Shown piece by piece: positions 48,187-59,549 of a stretch of 64,000 nucleotides of DNA. The notes below the pieces were generated by a model. The model was not told the DNA's origin and searched no databases. It saw nothing but the letters and a program-made list of their open reading frames with translations. The DNA comes from Owenia fusiformis. Lineage: Eukaryota > Annelida > Polychaeta > Sabellida > Oweniidae. Made by a program: the position numbers and the translations under genes. The DNA lies in contig CAIIXF020000006.1 of the NCBI GenBank assembly GCA_903813345.2, forward strand, positions 21,397,936 through 21,461,935, written 5' to 3'. Every line of letters starts with the position of its first letter. Position 1 is the first letter of the stretch.

Positions 48187-48290
48187 TGGGAGATATCGCC
48201 AATATATACTCCAGAAAACAAATATGCGAACTGCAGAGGATATTGTGGCGATATACTCCAGAAAAACCAATATGCGGAAGATATTGTGAC
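48187..48290. repeat. Short direct duplication
   Basis: ATATACTCCAGAAAA.CAAATATGCG occurs at about 48204 and again, slightly changed, at about 48251. This explains the small ORF across it; no protein is recognised. Confidence 0.5.
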
Positions 48291-48698
48291 TATTTAAATT
48301 GAACTATTTGACCAGAAATTTGTTTTTCAATGATATAATACATTTAGTACCCTACTAGTAAGAGTGTAAGATAATAGGAACATCCTATGATTTATTCAGA
48401 ATATCATATTATCTACTCTTTGATATTGTTATATACACTAGGGACAGTATTATTTATTTTGAATATATTTATTCATATGTATAGATATTAGTATGTAGTG
48501 CACATATGTGGAGATCTGGATGTTGCTCAGGAACAAGACACTTTAAGCCTGATACAGAAACAGTATTAGTTTTTTGTTCAAATATTAGTATAAAAATATG
48601 TAGTTGTGTATGCTGTCCATTTTAAATAGTTAACAATAGATAAGAAATAATATTTTTATTACCAATAATATATTTTTCTTGTTTATTATTTCTTTAAG

Positions 48699-48764
48699 GC
48701 AGTTTCCCAAGTTAACAGTGTGGAAAATCAAAGCAAGACTAATGTCATGAATGTGTAAATAAAC
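48699..48764 (+). CDS. Terminal exon of the CXC-motif locus
   Basis: After the acceptor TTATTTCTTTAAG, the exon completes an AG|G arginine codon from the CXC exon and reads QFPKLTVWKIKARLMS, then TGA at 48748-48750. An AATAAA signal follows within 10 bp. Phase match, acceptor, stop and polyadenylation signal together support a real 3' end, but no transcript evidence is available and the intron would span the 2.1-kb pearl element. Confidence 0.4.
48758..48763 (+). terminator. Polyadenylation signal AATAAA
   Basis: A canonical hexamer lies directly downstream of the stop codon of the terminal exon. The 3' UTR would be very short, with cleavage expected around 48775-48790 near an A-rich run. 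Confidence 0.45.
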
Positions 48765-48790
48765 ACTGAATTTTTTAAAAGAAAAAAATT

Positions 48791-49418
48791 AAAAACAATA
48801 CTTTTGGCATAGATTTGTACAAGAGTATCCAAGATTAAGTGGAAATTAACTTTTCCCAGAGAAAACTCAATATCTAGTCATATACATATAAAAAGCTTAT
48901 TGTTCAGGTCTGAATATTTATTTTGTCCACCTCTAATAATGCCCAAATACAGGCATAAAATATTGGATTTCATTATTGACTTTCAAGTTTGGAAAATTCC
49001 CTGATTTCATTCATACAGTAATTCCATATGCCCGGAAACATGATTGTATAAAACATGAAGCACCTCTTTTATAGTTCAATGTAAGATAATTCCATATGAA
49101 ACTGCTTCAGAAATCATTAACATATACATCAAAAGGTAATATCATCGTGATTGTAAGGCAAACATGCCTTGTCACTTGTCATATAAATAGCTTTCAATGG
49201 TACCTATTATCACCACGTTTTTTTCAAAAATAATATTCACTATTTTCATTAAATATGTAAAAATAAAACAGGAAATTTCCTGTGGGCATTTTTGGGGTTA
49301 TTTTAATGAAAATATCAGAGATAGTCCTATCATATTGCAACATTGAGTTTGTGCACACTGGGTTTCCGATATTATTTATTTATCCGGGTGGTCTTTCTGT
49401 ACTTTAAAAATCAGATAA
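48791..49418. other. Gene-free interval
   Basis: AT-rich sequence with no gene or repeat seen. Confidence 0.45.
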
Positions 49419-49815
49419 CCGGAAGCGAGCGAACGAAGCTTCAAAACATTAAGCGTGTATTCTACTGTATTTTCATCACCAAATAACTTAAAAGTAGCAA
49501 TTTAGACGTACTTTTGGACGCTCTTTCGATCTAGGTAGGTGAAAACATTCACAAACTTGTCAATCGACCTGAAAATGAGCAATTTCTTTGTCGAAAAAAA
49601 TGCCTCAATTCAACTCCTTTTCTCGACTTTAAATATCGATAGAGTTAAAATAATTTGCTTCAAAGCACAAGATAGCTCCATTCCAAGTCGACTGACAACG
49701 TTATTAATAATCATACATGCTGTCATTCATTCATAATTAGTGGATTTTGGATGCGTACACTTCCGGGTTAATCCAAAGTTGACAAAATCAAATTCACTTC
49801 CGGAAATGCGCAGTG
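49419..49815. promoter_or_regulatory. ETS/NRF1-like site cluster
   Basis: CCGGAAG at 49419 and ACTTCCGG at 49759 and 49796 are ETS-family core sites, rare by chance in DNA this AT-rich. TGCGCAG at 49807 is an NRF1-like half-site. Such clusters mark TATA-less housekeeping promoters. No first exon with a convincing donor could be tied to it on either strand. Confidence 0.35.
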
Positions 49816-49994
49816 GGCCAAAATTGGTCGTAACATCTTGACTGCAATACCAGTATCAGCATTTCAAGCAATGGTACATGATATTTATGCACGTTTTTCG
49901 CAGGAAAATGTTTTTTTCGATTTGGTAACCTTGCACCAGTCTCTCATCTTCTCCTCCCCATTCTCCCATTAATACATTGCATGTATATATATAT

Positions 49995-50103
49995 AAGGAG
50001 GAGGAGGAAGGAGAGAAGGGGGGCAGGGTGATGAGGAGGGGAAAAGGAGGTGGAGGAGGAGTTAATGTGGATTAGGGGAGGAGGGTGAGGAGGGGGGGGG
50101 GCG
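49995..50103 (+). repeat. Purine-rich GGA tract
   Basis: About 105 bases are almost entirely A and G on the plus strand, made of GGAGGA-type repeats, a GGGGGG run and a final run of ten G. It follows an ATATAT stretch. It is a good candidate for triplex or G-quadruplex structure and a common assembly trouble spot. Confidence 0.85.
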
Positions 50104-50726
50104 TGGCTTCATTCAAGACTAAATGAGGCGAGACCATTTTCTAATATCCTCATCATAGCGTGTACAACAAAACACATGTTTCTGTCAACTAAAATAAAAC
50201 ATGCTAAAGCACAGTCACAAGAAACTCGATTATTATATCGTAAAGGAGAACTGGGAGCTTGTAGCTATGTCAAACATTATATTATATTCCTAGCCTTATA
50301 ATACTTTTGTACCTCAATTTGAAATACATCTAAAAAGCTCCCAGCCTTCATTTCTTATTTATGATATTCTTGATGTTATTAAGAGGAACGAATATGTTCT
50401 GTAAAACTGAAAAAGGCTTAATGTCAAGCCAGATCTTATTATGAAGTAATCGACTTCTGTTCTTAAGACTACTGTACCGTATTAACAAGGCGGGACAAAA
50501 AGGTACTAAATGTAAAGAATGGGTATCGATATGGCGAACTTTTTGAACACACGTTTCTCTTAAACCAGTTATCAAAAATTTCTGAAAATCTTACAAATTG
50601 TCAATATAATGACCATCTTTTGAATGGTAACAATATAATTTGAAATAGATATACATACTTTCATCTATATTGTTTTAAAAAACACATCAAACACTTGTTT
50701 TGTTATGATGGTATGATGTTTCCAGA

Positions 50727-51013
50727 GTGAAATAAAACATCTTTCCGAACCTTCCGAACATGTTTAGGTCTCTCAATATTGTAATTGTACAAAGGAAATT
50801 TTGGTTGATTTTAAAAAAGTATCTTGTTAATGAAATAAAAGATTTTCTTGATTTTTATCTATTTTGGGGGGATTTTGTTTTAATTTTTTGAATACTTTTT
50901 TAAAATCAACCCAAAATTCCATTGTATAACTTTAATATTGAGAGGTCTAAAAACATGTTGTATATTCTATTTTGTTCCAACAAGGTTCGGAAAGACATTT
51001 TATTTCATTTTCA
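50727..51013. mobile_element. Small fold-back element
   Basis: GAAATAAAACATCTTTCCGA (left) and its inverted partner ending TCGGAAAGACATTTTATTTC (right) bound the element. The arms continue with AACATGTTTAGGTCTCTCAA/TTGAGAGGTCTAAAAACATG and AATTTTGGTTGATTTTAAAA/TTTTAAAATCAACCCAAAAT. The loop is about 70 bp. Non-coding, and no target duplication was identified. Confidence 0.8.
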
Positions 51014-51614
51014 AGAATTGGTAGAAATGAGCAAAAACAATTGCACTAAAAAAACAATTTTTTTAACAAAAACAGTTATATAAGATATTTCTAAATGATT
51101 TTCGCATTAAATTTACATAAAATACCATGTTTTTTACAGAATGTTTTCAATGATTGGTTGAAGAGAAAAACATTGTTGAATTCAGTTCTCCATACCGATA
51201 CCTATCCTTTAAGGCATCGTAAGTGATACTGAACCCCAGCGCGCTAAGCGTTGCCTTTAAGCTTCCTGTAGCAAATCTCGCAGCTCTTCCAAGCTGGGAG
51301 ACTGTTTGATTCCGTTTTAAGCTCGAAGCAGGGGATTTCAAGAATTTCCTGGGGTTTAAGGAAGATGATATGAGTTTTGATTGTACATACAATTAGTTCC
51401 AGTTTGTGGGATAAGACTAATATTCCCATATTATAACTATTTTATATTAGGTTTAATATGGCTAATGAGAAAAGGAACAATAAACGATCACAGAGGCGAA
51501 TGCTCGTTATTTTAACTACAGCGAGACGCTTGATTTCTGTTACTCATCCGTTATTCAATAGACAAGACTTCAATTTGCTTTGAACTTATACAGCACATTT
51601 TCACTGAATCACAT
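51014..51614. other. Gene-free interval with one unexplained ORF region
   Basis: 51180-51420 is somewhat GC-richer than its flanks and is open on the minus strand for 81 codons (residues include SPASSLKRNQTVSQLGRAAR). It has no recognised motif and overlapping frames are also open, so no gene is called. Confidence 0.3.
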
Positions 51615-51830
51615 CATAGGCGTAGCCACAGGGGGGGGGGGGGGGGGTGCGATGGATGGCGGGGGGGGGGGGGGGGGTAACCATAACGAATACAAATATA
51701 AGCTTCTAGCTCAATTTTTGTAAAATTCAAGATAAATCTTATTTTTGGCCTGTTTATGCCTGACGGAAACCGATTTTTTGGGCGTGCCCCTGCACAAATA
51801 GGTTGCCCTCGAGTCCCTTCTACGTCCTCA
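51615..51830 (+). mobile_element. Truncated GGCGTAGCC-type element
   Basis: CATAGGCGTAGCCA begins a terminus like that of the 22490 element, followed by two G-runs of 17-18. The inner AAGCTTCTAGCTCAATTTTT and TTCAAGATAAATCTT match the interior of the short copy at 52617-52860. No right terminus is visible. Confidence 0.6.
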
Positions 51831-52315
51831 TTCTACATTTCCCTTGTATGACCATTACTGAGCATAAAGTAAAATGAAAGTGCAGCAATATGTCAATAAA
51901 TAATTAGGGAGTGAGACACTTAGATAAACTGACACCATCCTTACACTTTCTTATTAAGGGTAAGGGTGTTGGTTTGAAAGTGCTACCTTTTATCAAACAT
52001 GCAGAAAATATCTACATCCGTCCGAGATATATTAAAGGATGTTAGGTAATCTTTTCCCTGAGAACATAGTTTATCTAATATCATAAATGTCTGAATCAAT
52101 TTTCCTGAAAGTGTGCAGCAAGGCGAACATTCAGGCAACTAAGGGCAGCTTTGATCACATTAAACAGTTAATGGTGCACTTTCCAGAGACTAACAAAATT
52201 GACATTTTAATGAAGGTCAAAAGTTGCTTTCATGAACAACCTTTACCAGTGACTTCCACATTTTTAGAATTGAGACGAGGGTTGATTGAAGTTTATTTCC
52301 AATTTCCAACAAATA

Positions 52316-52380
52316 CAGGGTCGGCTAATAAAAATTAGAACACTTTCACAAGACAAAATCGTATGGAATAACTTGCGATA
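52316..52380 (+). mobile_element. Isolated CAGGGT transposon end
   Basis: TA (52314-52315) precedes CAGGGTCGGCTAATAAAAAT and TAGAACA. This is the inverted match of the right terminus at 59262-59284 (GTTCCAATTTTTATTGGCCC, ACCCTG). No partner end was found downstream, so the element is probably truncated. Confidence 0.5.
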
Positions 52381-52616
52381 AGCTAGTTATTAAGCTTGTT
52401 ATTATGGTCTTACTAGTGGTTATTATTGAGTAATGGTACAGGTATTCGATATGGTATTGCAGCTTACACTTAAGTAATGGTACACGTATCCTTGGATTTT
52501 AGGCCCGAATACCGAGGTTTATTTTTTTAATTATCGTGTATTATTATTTTGTGTTAATATTAGTTAACCATCTAACTATTGGCATGATATGATAACCTTG
52601 TTATATTAATATAGCG

Positions 52617-52860
52617 CATAGGCGTAGCCAGGGGGATGTGATGTGTGCGATCGCACCCCCCCCCCCTCCATAACCAATGAAAATAGATATATTAGATAGA
52701 AGAAAAAAGTCTTAAAATGCTTTTTATATGAAGCTTCTAGCTCGATTTTGAACGAAGTTGCACCAATTTTTGTAAAATTCAAAACAAATCTTCAAAAACA
52801 TTTTTTATGCCACGATCGCACCCCCCCCCCTCCCCCGACTGAAAGCTGGCTACGCCACTG
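52617..52860. mobile_element. Short GGCGTAGCC MITE
   Basis: The left end CATAGGCGTAGCCAGG and right end GCTGGCTACGCCACTG are inverted copies bounding 244 bp. Inside each end lies a GCGATCGCACCCCCC block. It is a deletion derivative of the same class as the 22490-24368 element. No clear target duplication was found. Confidence 0.75.
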
Positions 52861-53096
52861 TAACGTGTAATCAATACGTTACATTTTGTATGTTCAATTT
52901 GTATACTAAAAACTGTTATTAATCCACAAATTTAGATGAAGACAAGATAAAAATTCGAATCAAGAATGAAAAGGTGTCTAAGTATATAAATCTTAAGGGT
53001 AATGCATATTTGAATTAAACAGAGGCGGGTTAATTTATATTGTGCTATGAATTACGCTATTATTCAAAATTGCAGCTAAAGATGCCTGTTTTATGA
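52861..53096. other. Gene-free spacer
   Basis: AT-rich, nothing recognised before the second 83-bp repeat. Confidence 0.4.
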
Positions 53097-53178
53097 TACC
53101 CTGCGTGCAGAGTCTAGTTAAACTACACTAAGACGAAGCTCTCTTTTAAGAAGTGAAGTCAAACGAATGCAAAGGGTA
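53097..53178 (+). mobile_element. 83-bp MITE-like repeat, copy 2 of 3
   Basis: TACCCTGCGTGCAGAGTCTA at the start and AACGAATGCAAAGGGTA at the end match copies 1 and 3. A small deletion in the TAGTTTTAAAC palindrome and a few substitutions are the main differences. Confidence 0.75.
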
Positions 53179-54013
53179 GTTTTATGAAAAATATCACGGA
53201 AGATGTATTCTAGATATCAGTAGTATTCTCAGAAATTTATTATCCGAAACGGATAACATCTGGCCACTCAGACAAACAATCGCAGACATAGGCTAAGCTT
53301 GTTTATTTAACAGTTAGATTTGTTGACTTACCGATCCGTATTTCAATCTCCGGGAAGACGTTCTTTTCACTTTGTATTTGCGTGCAGTGTAATATGAGTT
53401 GATACTTTTGTTCAAAAATGTACTTTTAATGGCCATTTTATGCCTTTTATTTTCAAATTATGTTTTGTTTTGATGTCAATGTGAAAAGTCAAGAAACGTC
53501 AACCCCGACTTTTAATAAAAAAATGTTGGTTAATCACTTATGGCAAATCACAAGGTTGATCGTTGATCGTGGAAGGCTATCAATATCAGGTGTATATCGC
53601 ATAGAAAATAAATATAGCTAATTTTTCGCACTGATGTGATGATGACTATTCTGTCGAATCGGGTAGATATTTCTCAGTTTTATTCCGATAATAAAACTAT
53701 TCATTTCTATCAATTTTACAAACGGGGTCCTTTGAATGCACATTAAAACTATGAAAGTATTTATTGGGCGTACATACTCGTTCTGTCATGTTACTTACAT
53801 TTCATTTGCAAGTTGTCCACATATTAATCCGGCGTTTTGTTTAATCAAATTTCCCGCCCCTTGAGGTTTCCGACTGTAAAATTTAATATTTAATACTAAC
53901 CAATGCATCAGTTAATATTTTCAGAATACAAATTTTCCATTTTTATTTCTCTGATAGATAAAGTCTCATTTTGAATCTGTTCGTGTATTAAAGAGTATGC
54001 TTTTATAATGCCG
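53179..54013. other. Gene-free interval
   Basis: AT-rich DNA with no supported exon or repeat. Confidence 0.45.
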
Positions 54014-54143
54014 TGGTCACATTTGCTCAGATTTTCAGCACCGGCGCCCGGCCGATGAGTATTTTGTTCAAAATTGTATTCAATTCTGAACAAAATACTC
54101 AATCGGCCGGGCGCCGTAATGAAAATCGGAGCAAATGTTACCA
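54014..54143. mobile_element. 130-bp near-perfect palindromic MITE
   Basis: TGGTCACATTTGCTC and GAGCAAATGTTACCA are the outer ends. Inside, GGCGCCCGGCCGAT.GAGTAT and ATACTC.ATCGGCCGGGCGCC pair, then TTTTGTTCA/TGAACAAAA around a tiny loop. The GC-rich SfiI-like CGGCC block stands out in AT-rich DNA. The overlapping ORFs on the two strands are mirror images of this palindrome and are not genes. Confidence 0.85.
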
Positions 54144-54200
54144 AGTCATAACTGATGAAAAATCGAATGAGAACATGAACATGGATAATAGGGGCACTAT

Positions 54201-54284
54201 TACGCTGCATGCAGAGTCTAATTATAAACTACGAGAAGACGAAACTCTCATTTAAGAAGTGAAGTCGAACAAATGCAAAGGGTA
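54201..54284 (+). mobile_element. 83-bp MITE-like repeat, copy 3 of 3
   Basis: It begins TACGCTGCATGCAGAGTCTA (one change in the terminus) and ends CAAATGCAAAGGGTA. It sits only about 60 bp from the palindromic MITE. Confidence 0.75.
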
Positions 54285-54557
54285 GGGTACTATATAGGGG
54301 ATCATATAAAAGCACGATCTATTTCACAACGCCTTTAACTTTTTTCTTCAACTGTTGCCCTTTGTGCACTTCAAAAATAAAATATCTTAATCTGATTTGT
54401 TCCACCTTTCTTTTCGCTCAGTTCTGCAATATTATGTCCATATGTTGTTTAGGATTATGTCATTTGCGAAATAGCTGTAAGACATTATGAGAATGAATAT
54501 GGGAGTTTCCACGATAATGTTGTTCACATGATTTTATACACATACCTGCATAACAGT

Positions 54558-55242
54558 CGGAGACAGAAGTCTTAATATTGTCCAATAAAAAAATAAGAAT
54601 CTAACATTTAATGATAACAAAAGGATTAATTACTTAGTTCTCTTTGTTTTAGTCTTTGTTTTCTTAAATGCGGAAGTGTACCAACATCACCTAGATTACA
54701 TAAGAGATCATCTAACAGTCTAAAATTGCTTTTAATTGCAAGTTAATGCATTCCGACCAAAATTTGTATACCTGTAATTTGGGGGGGGGGGCGATGTTAC
54801 ATCACATAACCACAACGTTCATATAGAAATATACAATAAGCATGTCCGTATAAAAGCTAAAATTATAAAAACTCATTTCAAAGTCATTCTGTTCATGGAA
54901 GCGTCAAGTTATGAAAAACAATGCTAAACACTCAAACAAATCGACTTGATTACCTTTGAAAACTTCTTGAGAGGAAATGGACAAATGTATTTTTCTTACT
55001 CATTAGAACGTCTGTCTGATTGAAATACTATTTTTTAAATACAAACATAAATGATTTAATCTTGGTCAGAAGTCTGAACATTGTCCAACAAAATAATAAG
55101 AATCAAACATTTAATGATTACAAAAGGATTAATTGCTATATAGTCTTTGTCTTAGTCTTTGTTTTTCTAACGGCGGAAGTGTACCAACATCACCTTGATT
55201 ACAGAAGAGATCATCTAACTGTCTAAAATTGCTTTTAATTCC
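54558..55242 (+). repeat. Direct duplication (about 180-bp units, about 500 bp apart)
   Basis: 54558-54738 and 55060-55242 share AGAAGTCT.AA.ATTGTCCAA, AACATTTAATGAT.ACAAAAG, GTTTTAGTCTTTGTTTT-type sequence and GCGGAAGTGTACCAACATCA. Both keep an open frame ending VFVFL.AEVYQHHLDY.RDH and LTV, then a stop. This is compatible with duplicated coding exons, but no protein family is recognised. Confidence 0.75.
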
Positions 55243-55912
55243 CGGGTTTTAATTACATTTTATGTATAGACTTTTTTGCCTCTATCCTCATTTTTAAACC
55301 TGTTTCTGTTTGCTTATTTAACAATTGTGATAAATTATTCAGTTAGTGTCGAAATCAAGACAATTTTCTACATTATAGTCCCCTCCTCTTGCACTGACTA
55401 AATATTAAAATAAGCCAGTCTGATTGCGAATTTACAAATCCTGTAAAAGTAGCTCCAAACCGCCTTTTAATCAGAGAAAACAATACGTTAATTCATCTGA
55501 TTGCGAAAATACGAATCAACCTGATTATCTGATCTCTATGCTATTTGATTCGTGCACTATCTACAAGTCAGTCGGGCAAGGGTGAAATTATTTCATTTGA
55601 ATACAGAAATAAATATCAGAACCCCTCTAGCATAATTATTCGGAAGAAATTCATACAAAAAATAAGGTACACAACTGATGAAGGGTCGCACACAATGCAC
55701 GCACCCCTCTCCTCCTCCTCCGTGTTTGCCCACACACGACCATATTTGACAATTTTTCTAAAAGCGTTTTTCCCGGGAATATAGGTGTAGCGGTTGCCAG
55801 AAGTCGCACAGCTTGGGAGTCAGGGTATCCTGATCCATGCCTCAACGCCTGACAGGTCTGATATTTAGAGGGGGCTCAAGAATTATTAGGGGGCGGGGTA
55901 AACGTGAAAGTC
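55243..55912. other. Gene-free interval
   Basis: No supported gene. A CTCCTCCTCC run near 55709 and unremarkable ORFs on both strands. Confidence 0.4.
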
Positions 55913-55960
55913 CATAGGCGTAGCCAGGAGGGGGGGGGGGGTGCGATGGGTGCGATAACA
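55913..55960 (+). mobile_element. Fragment of GGCGTAGCC-type terminus
   Basis: CATAGGCGTAGCCAGGAGGG, followed by a G-run and GTGCGATGGGTGCGATAAC. The same terminus as at 51615 and 52617; the rest of the element is missing or unrecognisable. Confidence 0.55.
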
Positions 55961-57414
55961 ATAGGCTTTATATATGCTTTAATGTTTTATTTATCATGAT
56001 GCTTTTATGTAGGCTATTAATTACAGTTCTTTTTGCAATATAAAACTGGTATGTTTATGCAAATTCCGATTGGACTAATATAAAGGGATATTGTTTCATT
56101 ATGTGGACTTGAGAAAGTCCGACATACTCATTGCTTTCAACCCAAAACTTAAAATAGGAAGTTATCAAGATCCCAAGAACACGATCGCTACTTAAACAAT
56201 ACGTTTGTAAAATCCCGGCGATCGAAATGCAATCAAACTTTCGCAATCAGGTGCCTAATTAGTCTTTTGATCTCTAAAGCTTTACGACTGAACGTTTCAA
56301 TGAACTCGTGAGAAGCAAACGCAATCATCATATAAACATTTTTCTAGTAAATCTAAAATAGAGTAAAACCCAGGGAAAAAGATCGCGTGTTCATAGGAAT
56401 TAGGCATATTTCAATTTTGAAATAGCAAAAGTCAGTCTGGAAGAATTTTTCAAGCATTCCCTGCTTCGATGTGTTTTTATTGCAAGGGCCGTTTAGCGCC
56501 GATATGAATTCATTATAGGGCATTAGGGTTGTGCTTTATTTGTTTTATTTATATAAATGTTAAAAAATGTGTACGACACTTTAATGAATTATTTTTAGGG
56601 TTACAATGCATATTTGACTTTTCCCTCTAAACGTTTAAAATTCATCTTTATACTTTTCTTAGTTTGCTTCAATAAAATTAACATTGGATCCCAGACAGTT
56701 ATCAAATTCTCAGACATTTGATTAATATAGATATTTGTACTTCCTTTGACCAGTGGTGCTGGTGTGACTGAGATTCGAATCTAATCTGTTTCATTTTTAT
56801 GTAAATTGAGAGGAATAAAGTTTTATTTTAAGCGTTTTAACAATCTTAACGTTTGGCGTGCAGCTCAACTTAATACACAATCAAAGGTCAAATACAGAAA
56901 TAAGAACATGCCTTTTATTTGTTATTCAAGCTCGAGCAATATCCCCGTTATAAAACCAAAATAACTGCGGTTAGGTACCATATCTTGATTACAGTAAAGA
57001 CAGGCCATCTCATTCTGGTATGCCAGAGCCACTCTTATCTGCCGATTGTGGAAGGATAAAGACAAAGGGGTCGCGGCTATCGCAATGAGGCCATCTTATT
57101 TCTAGGAATTATTTCTGCCTCTCATTCCTTAAACCGGCTTCGTTAAACAGTGCCAAAATATATAAGTCGGAGCCAAAAACAAACTATTTTTATATTTAAA
57201 TCCCCTCACCTTGTCAATGTCTATGCCTGCATCTGGTTTTCCCACCTTTGGAAGGGAGCCAATATACACATAGATTACTTACTGGCCATGGACGGGGGGG
57301 GGGGCACAGAAACGAACATTCTGGGGTCATAAGGGATACTTGGGGAAGGGGGGGGGGTGGTGGTGAATAGTGAAGTCCGGGAGTGAAGTTAAGGGGTACT
57401 GAAATCTTTCTTTT
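55961..57414. other. Gene-free interval
   Basis: No supported gene. G-runs occur near 57295 and 57348. Confidence 0.45.
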
Positions 57415-57690
57415 GATATTTAGTGCTTGAATGGAGACTTGTTTCCACTCCCCGCATTCTAGTAGAATTTAAATATTTGATCCAAAGGAGTTATTTTAAA
57501 TCAAACTTGCATTCCGATTAATTAACACTCCAATGATTGTACTGCTTCACTATTGTCTAAGATAATTATAATGAATTCATGGGACACTATAGTCTTCCTT
57601 TTAAACTTTAGTGGTTGGATGGAGACTTGTTTCCCCACCCCGTACACTAGTAAATTTGTAAATTTTAAATATTTGATTTAGGGAGGTATT
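57415..57690. repeat. Local direct duplication
   Basis: TTTAGTG.TTGAATGGAGACTT, GTTTCC.C.CCCCG, CTAGTA and TTTAAATATTTGAT occur at 57418-57482 and again at 57607-57677. An old duplication, non-coding. Confidence 0.65.
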
Positions 57691-59058
57691 TGCAATCCAA
57701 CTCTGATGATGCAAGACTAATCAGCCAAGACTAAATTATGAACTTATTATCATTTAGACTATTGAGTTCATTAAATTATAATTCCATAGATATCATATTT
57801 AATCCTGTCAACACAATAATGGTATTAATTGGCATGATATGTAGTCAGAGACGGTTTAAAAATTTGTTTAGATTAATGATAGTATTAGGAAAAATCCTAA
57901 CTCAAAGTTTTTGTTCTCTCGCAATCCAGAGCAAACCACTCGCCGGGCAAGCATTCTTTAAAAACGTGAAGTTTTGACCATGTTGAGCAGTTTTGAAAAT
58001 TGTCCAATTTGAACCATCGCCTTGTATATTTCTGTAACTGCCCCCCCCCTTGACACTCGAGTGTAAGAATCCTTTCCACACTGTCAATGGTTTTACAAAA
58101 TAGTTCATGTCAGGAAGGGGGAGGGTTGAGTGTGGAGAACAATCACTGACTGCGATTTGTATGATTGAACATTATACACTTATCATAAATTCGTAAAGAA
58201 TAGTTTTAAAATAAACAGCTTGTTTTATGTTATGATTGGAGTGATGTATGCATAGAAGAATGACACTGGTTTTGAAATATCTTAATTATCCCATTGAATG
58301 AAGCCATCCGTCCCTCTGTCCATTCTTAACTCATACTAGTGGACTGATTTGATTTAAAGGAGAAGTCTCGGTGTAGAACGTGTACACACTAATGGGAACG
58401 AATTTTACTCATTTCTATTTAGGATTCGTTCATATACTAGCGGGGCTTTAGAGCATTTACAAACGCACGAATTGTATTGTTTTAAGGCAACTTTTATGAC
58501 ATATAATCATTATATTTAAAGCTGATTAATTTTAGATTATATTCGGTTCAATTTTACAAATAATGAATAGTATTACAGTATATCGAAAAATGTACAATGA
58601 TTTACATTAAATTGCGCAGACTGCAAACAATGTACATGGTTGGCGAATTTGCATGCGCGTTCTTGATAATAAGAATTAAAGGTTGAACTTAAAAATCAAA
58701 CATTTTCTTATTTAAACATAATAAATCTTTAAATCAAGAAAATAAAAATAAGATTGATGATTGAACTTTTCATAGTCAACTGCGACTTTGTCGACGCATG
58801 TTTATTTACTTAGCTAATTAGATATGTAAAATTGTTAATGGCCGCAACGGATAATACGTACATGTAAGCTGTTCGGATAAGACATTTCTATATGATTAAT
58901 AACAAATCCCGGGCAGAATTTTATTCAACAGTAACTGATCTTATTAGTTATTATTCAATTTGGATAATAAATCTATTATCTCGTCGTATTGATGTTTATT
59001 ATATAGTGTTTCTCGTTGTGTTTTCTGTTTGTTCAATTGTCCTTTTTTGAAGTTAAAT
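57691..59058. other. Gene-free interval
   Basis: AT-rich sequence. The small ORFs near 57738-58108 are mutual antisense shadows without motifs. Confidence 0.45.
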
Positions 59059-59284
59059 CCACCAAAATTCAGATAATGGTAAAATGATTATTAGTGAAAA
59101 TGTTGAAGATAAATATACAGATCATGACCATGAAATAATCATACATTCATACTTTTATCTTAAGCATTTTCACAAATAATCATTTTACCATTATCTGAAT
59201 ATTTGTGGACTGAACTGTAATAATAAAGAAAATTGAATAAATATTCCAATTTCAAAATGTTCCAATTTTTATTGGCCCACCCTG
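59059..59284. mobile_element. Partial CAGGGTG-family element with internal hairpin
   Basis: The right terminus ATTGGCCCACCCTG is followed by TA (59285-59286). Inside, ATTCAGATAATGGTAAAATG (about 59069) and CATTTTACCATTATCTGAAT (about 59181) are exact inverted copies whose pairing extends through GATTATT.GTGAAAATG. The left terminus is absent, so the element is truncated. Confidence 0.65.
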
Positions 59285-59289
59285 TATGT

Positions 59290-59500
59290 AGTAGGAGTGC
59301 CAAATAGAAAGGACCAAAAATCGTTACAGAATACGGTAAGAAAACAAAAACATCAAAGAGTACACCACTCATAAGGAAAACAAACCCCGACTATCCTATA
59401 CCATATTCTTACGGAAAAAGAAACAATGTCTAGTACCCCCTCCCCCGCTATTCAAGTATCATAATCACAAGTTGAGACTTCAACACCAAGGAATTGTTTA
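59290..59500. repeat. Dispersed repeat, copy 2 of 2
   Basis: Matches 4916-5160 in order and orientation. A 70-codon minus-strand frame (59160-59372) crosses its start; the corresponding frame in copy 1 is interrupted. Confidence 0.55.
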
Positions 59501-59549
59501 ATTCCTACCCGGGAATTCCTATAACACATAATAGCCACTATAACCTGTA

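Noticed and set aside
51147-51440. Two overlapping minus-strand ORFs as a gene
   Set aside because: Two different frames are open over the same bases, which reflects composition. No family motif or splice evidence.
54013-54255. Paired plus and minus ORFs encoding similar peptides
   Set aside because: The similarity is produced by translating the two strands of a palindromic MITE.
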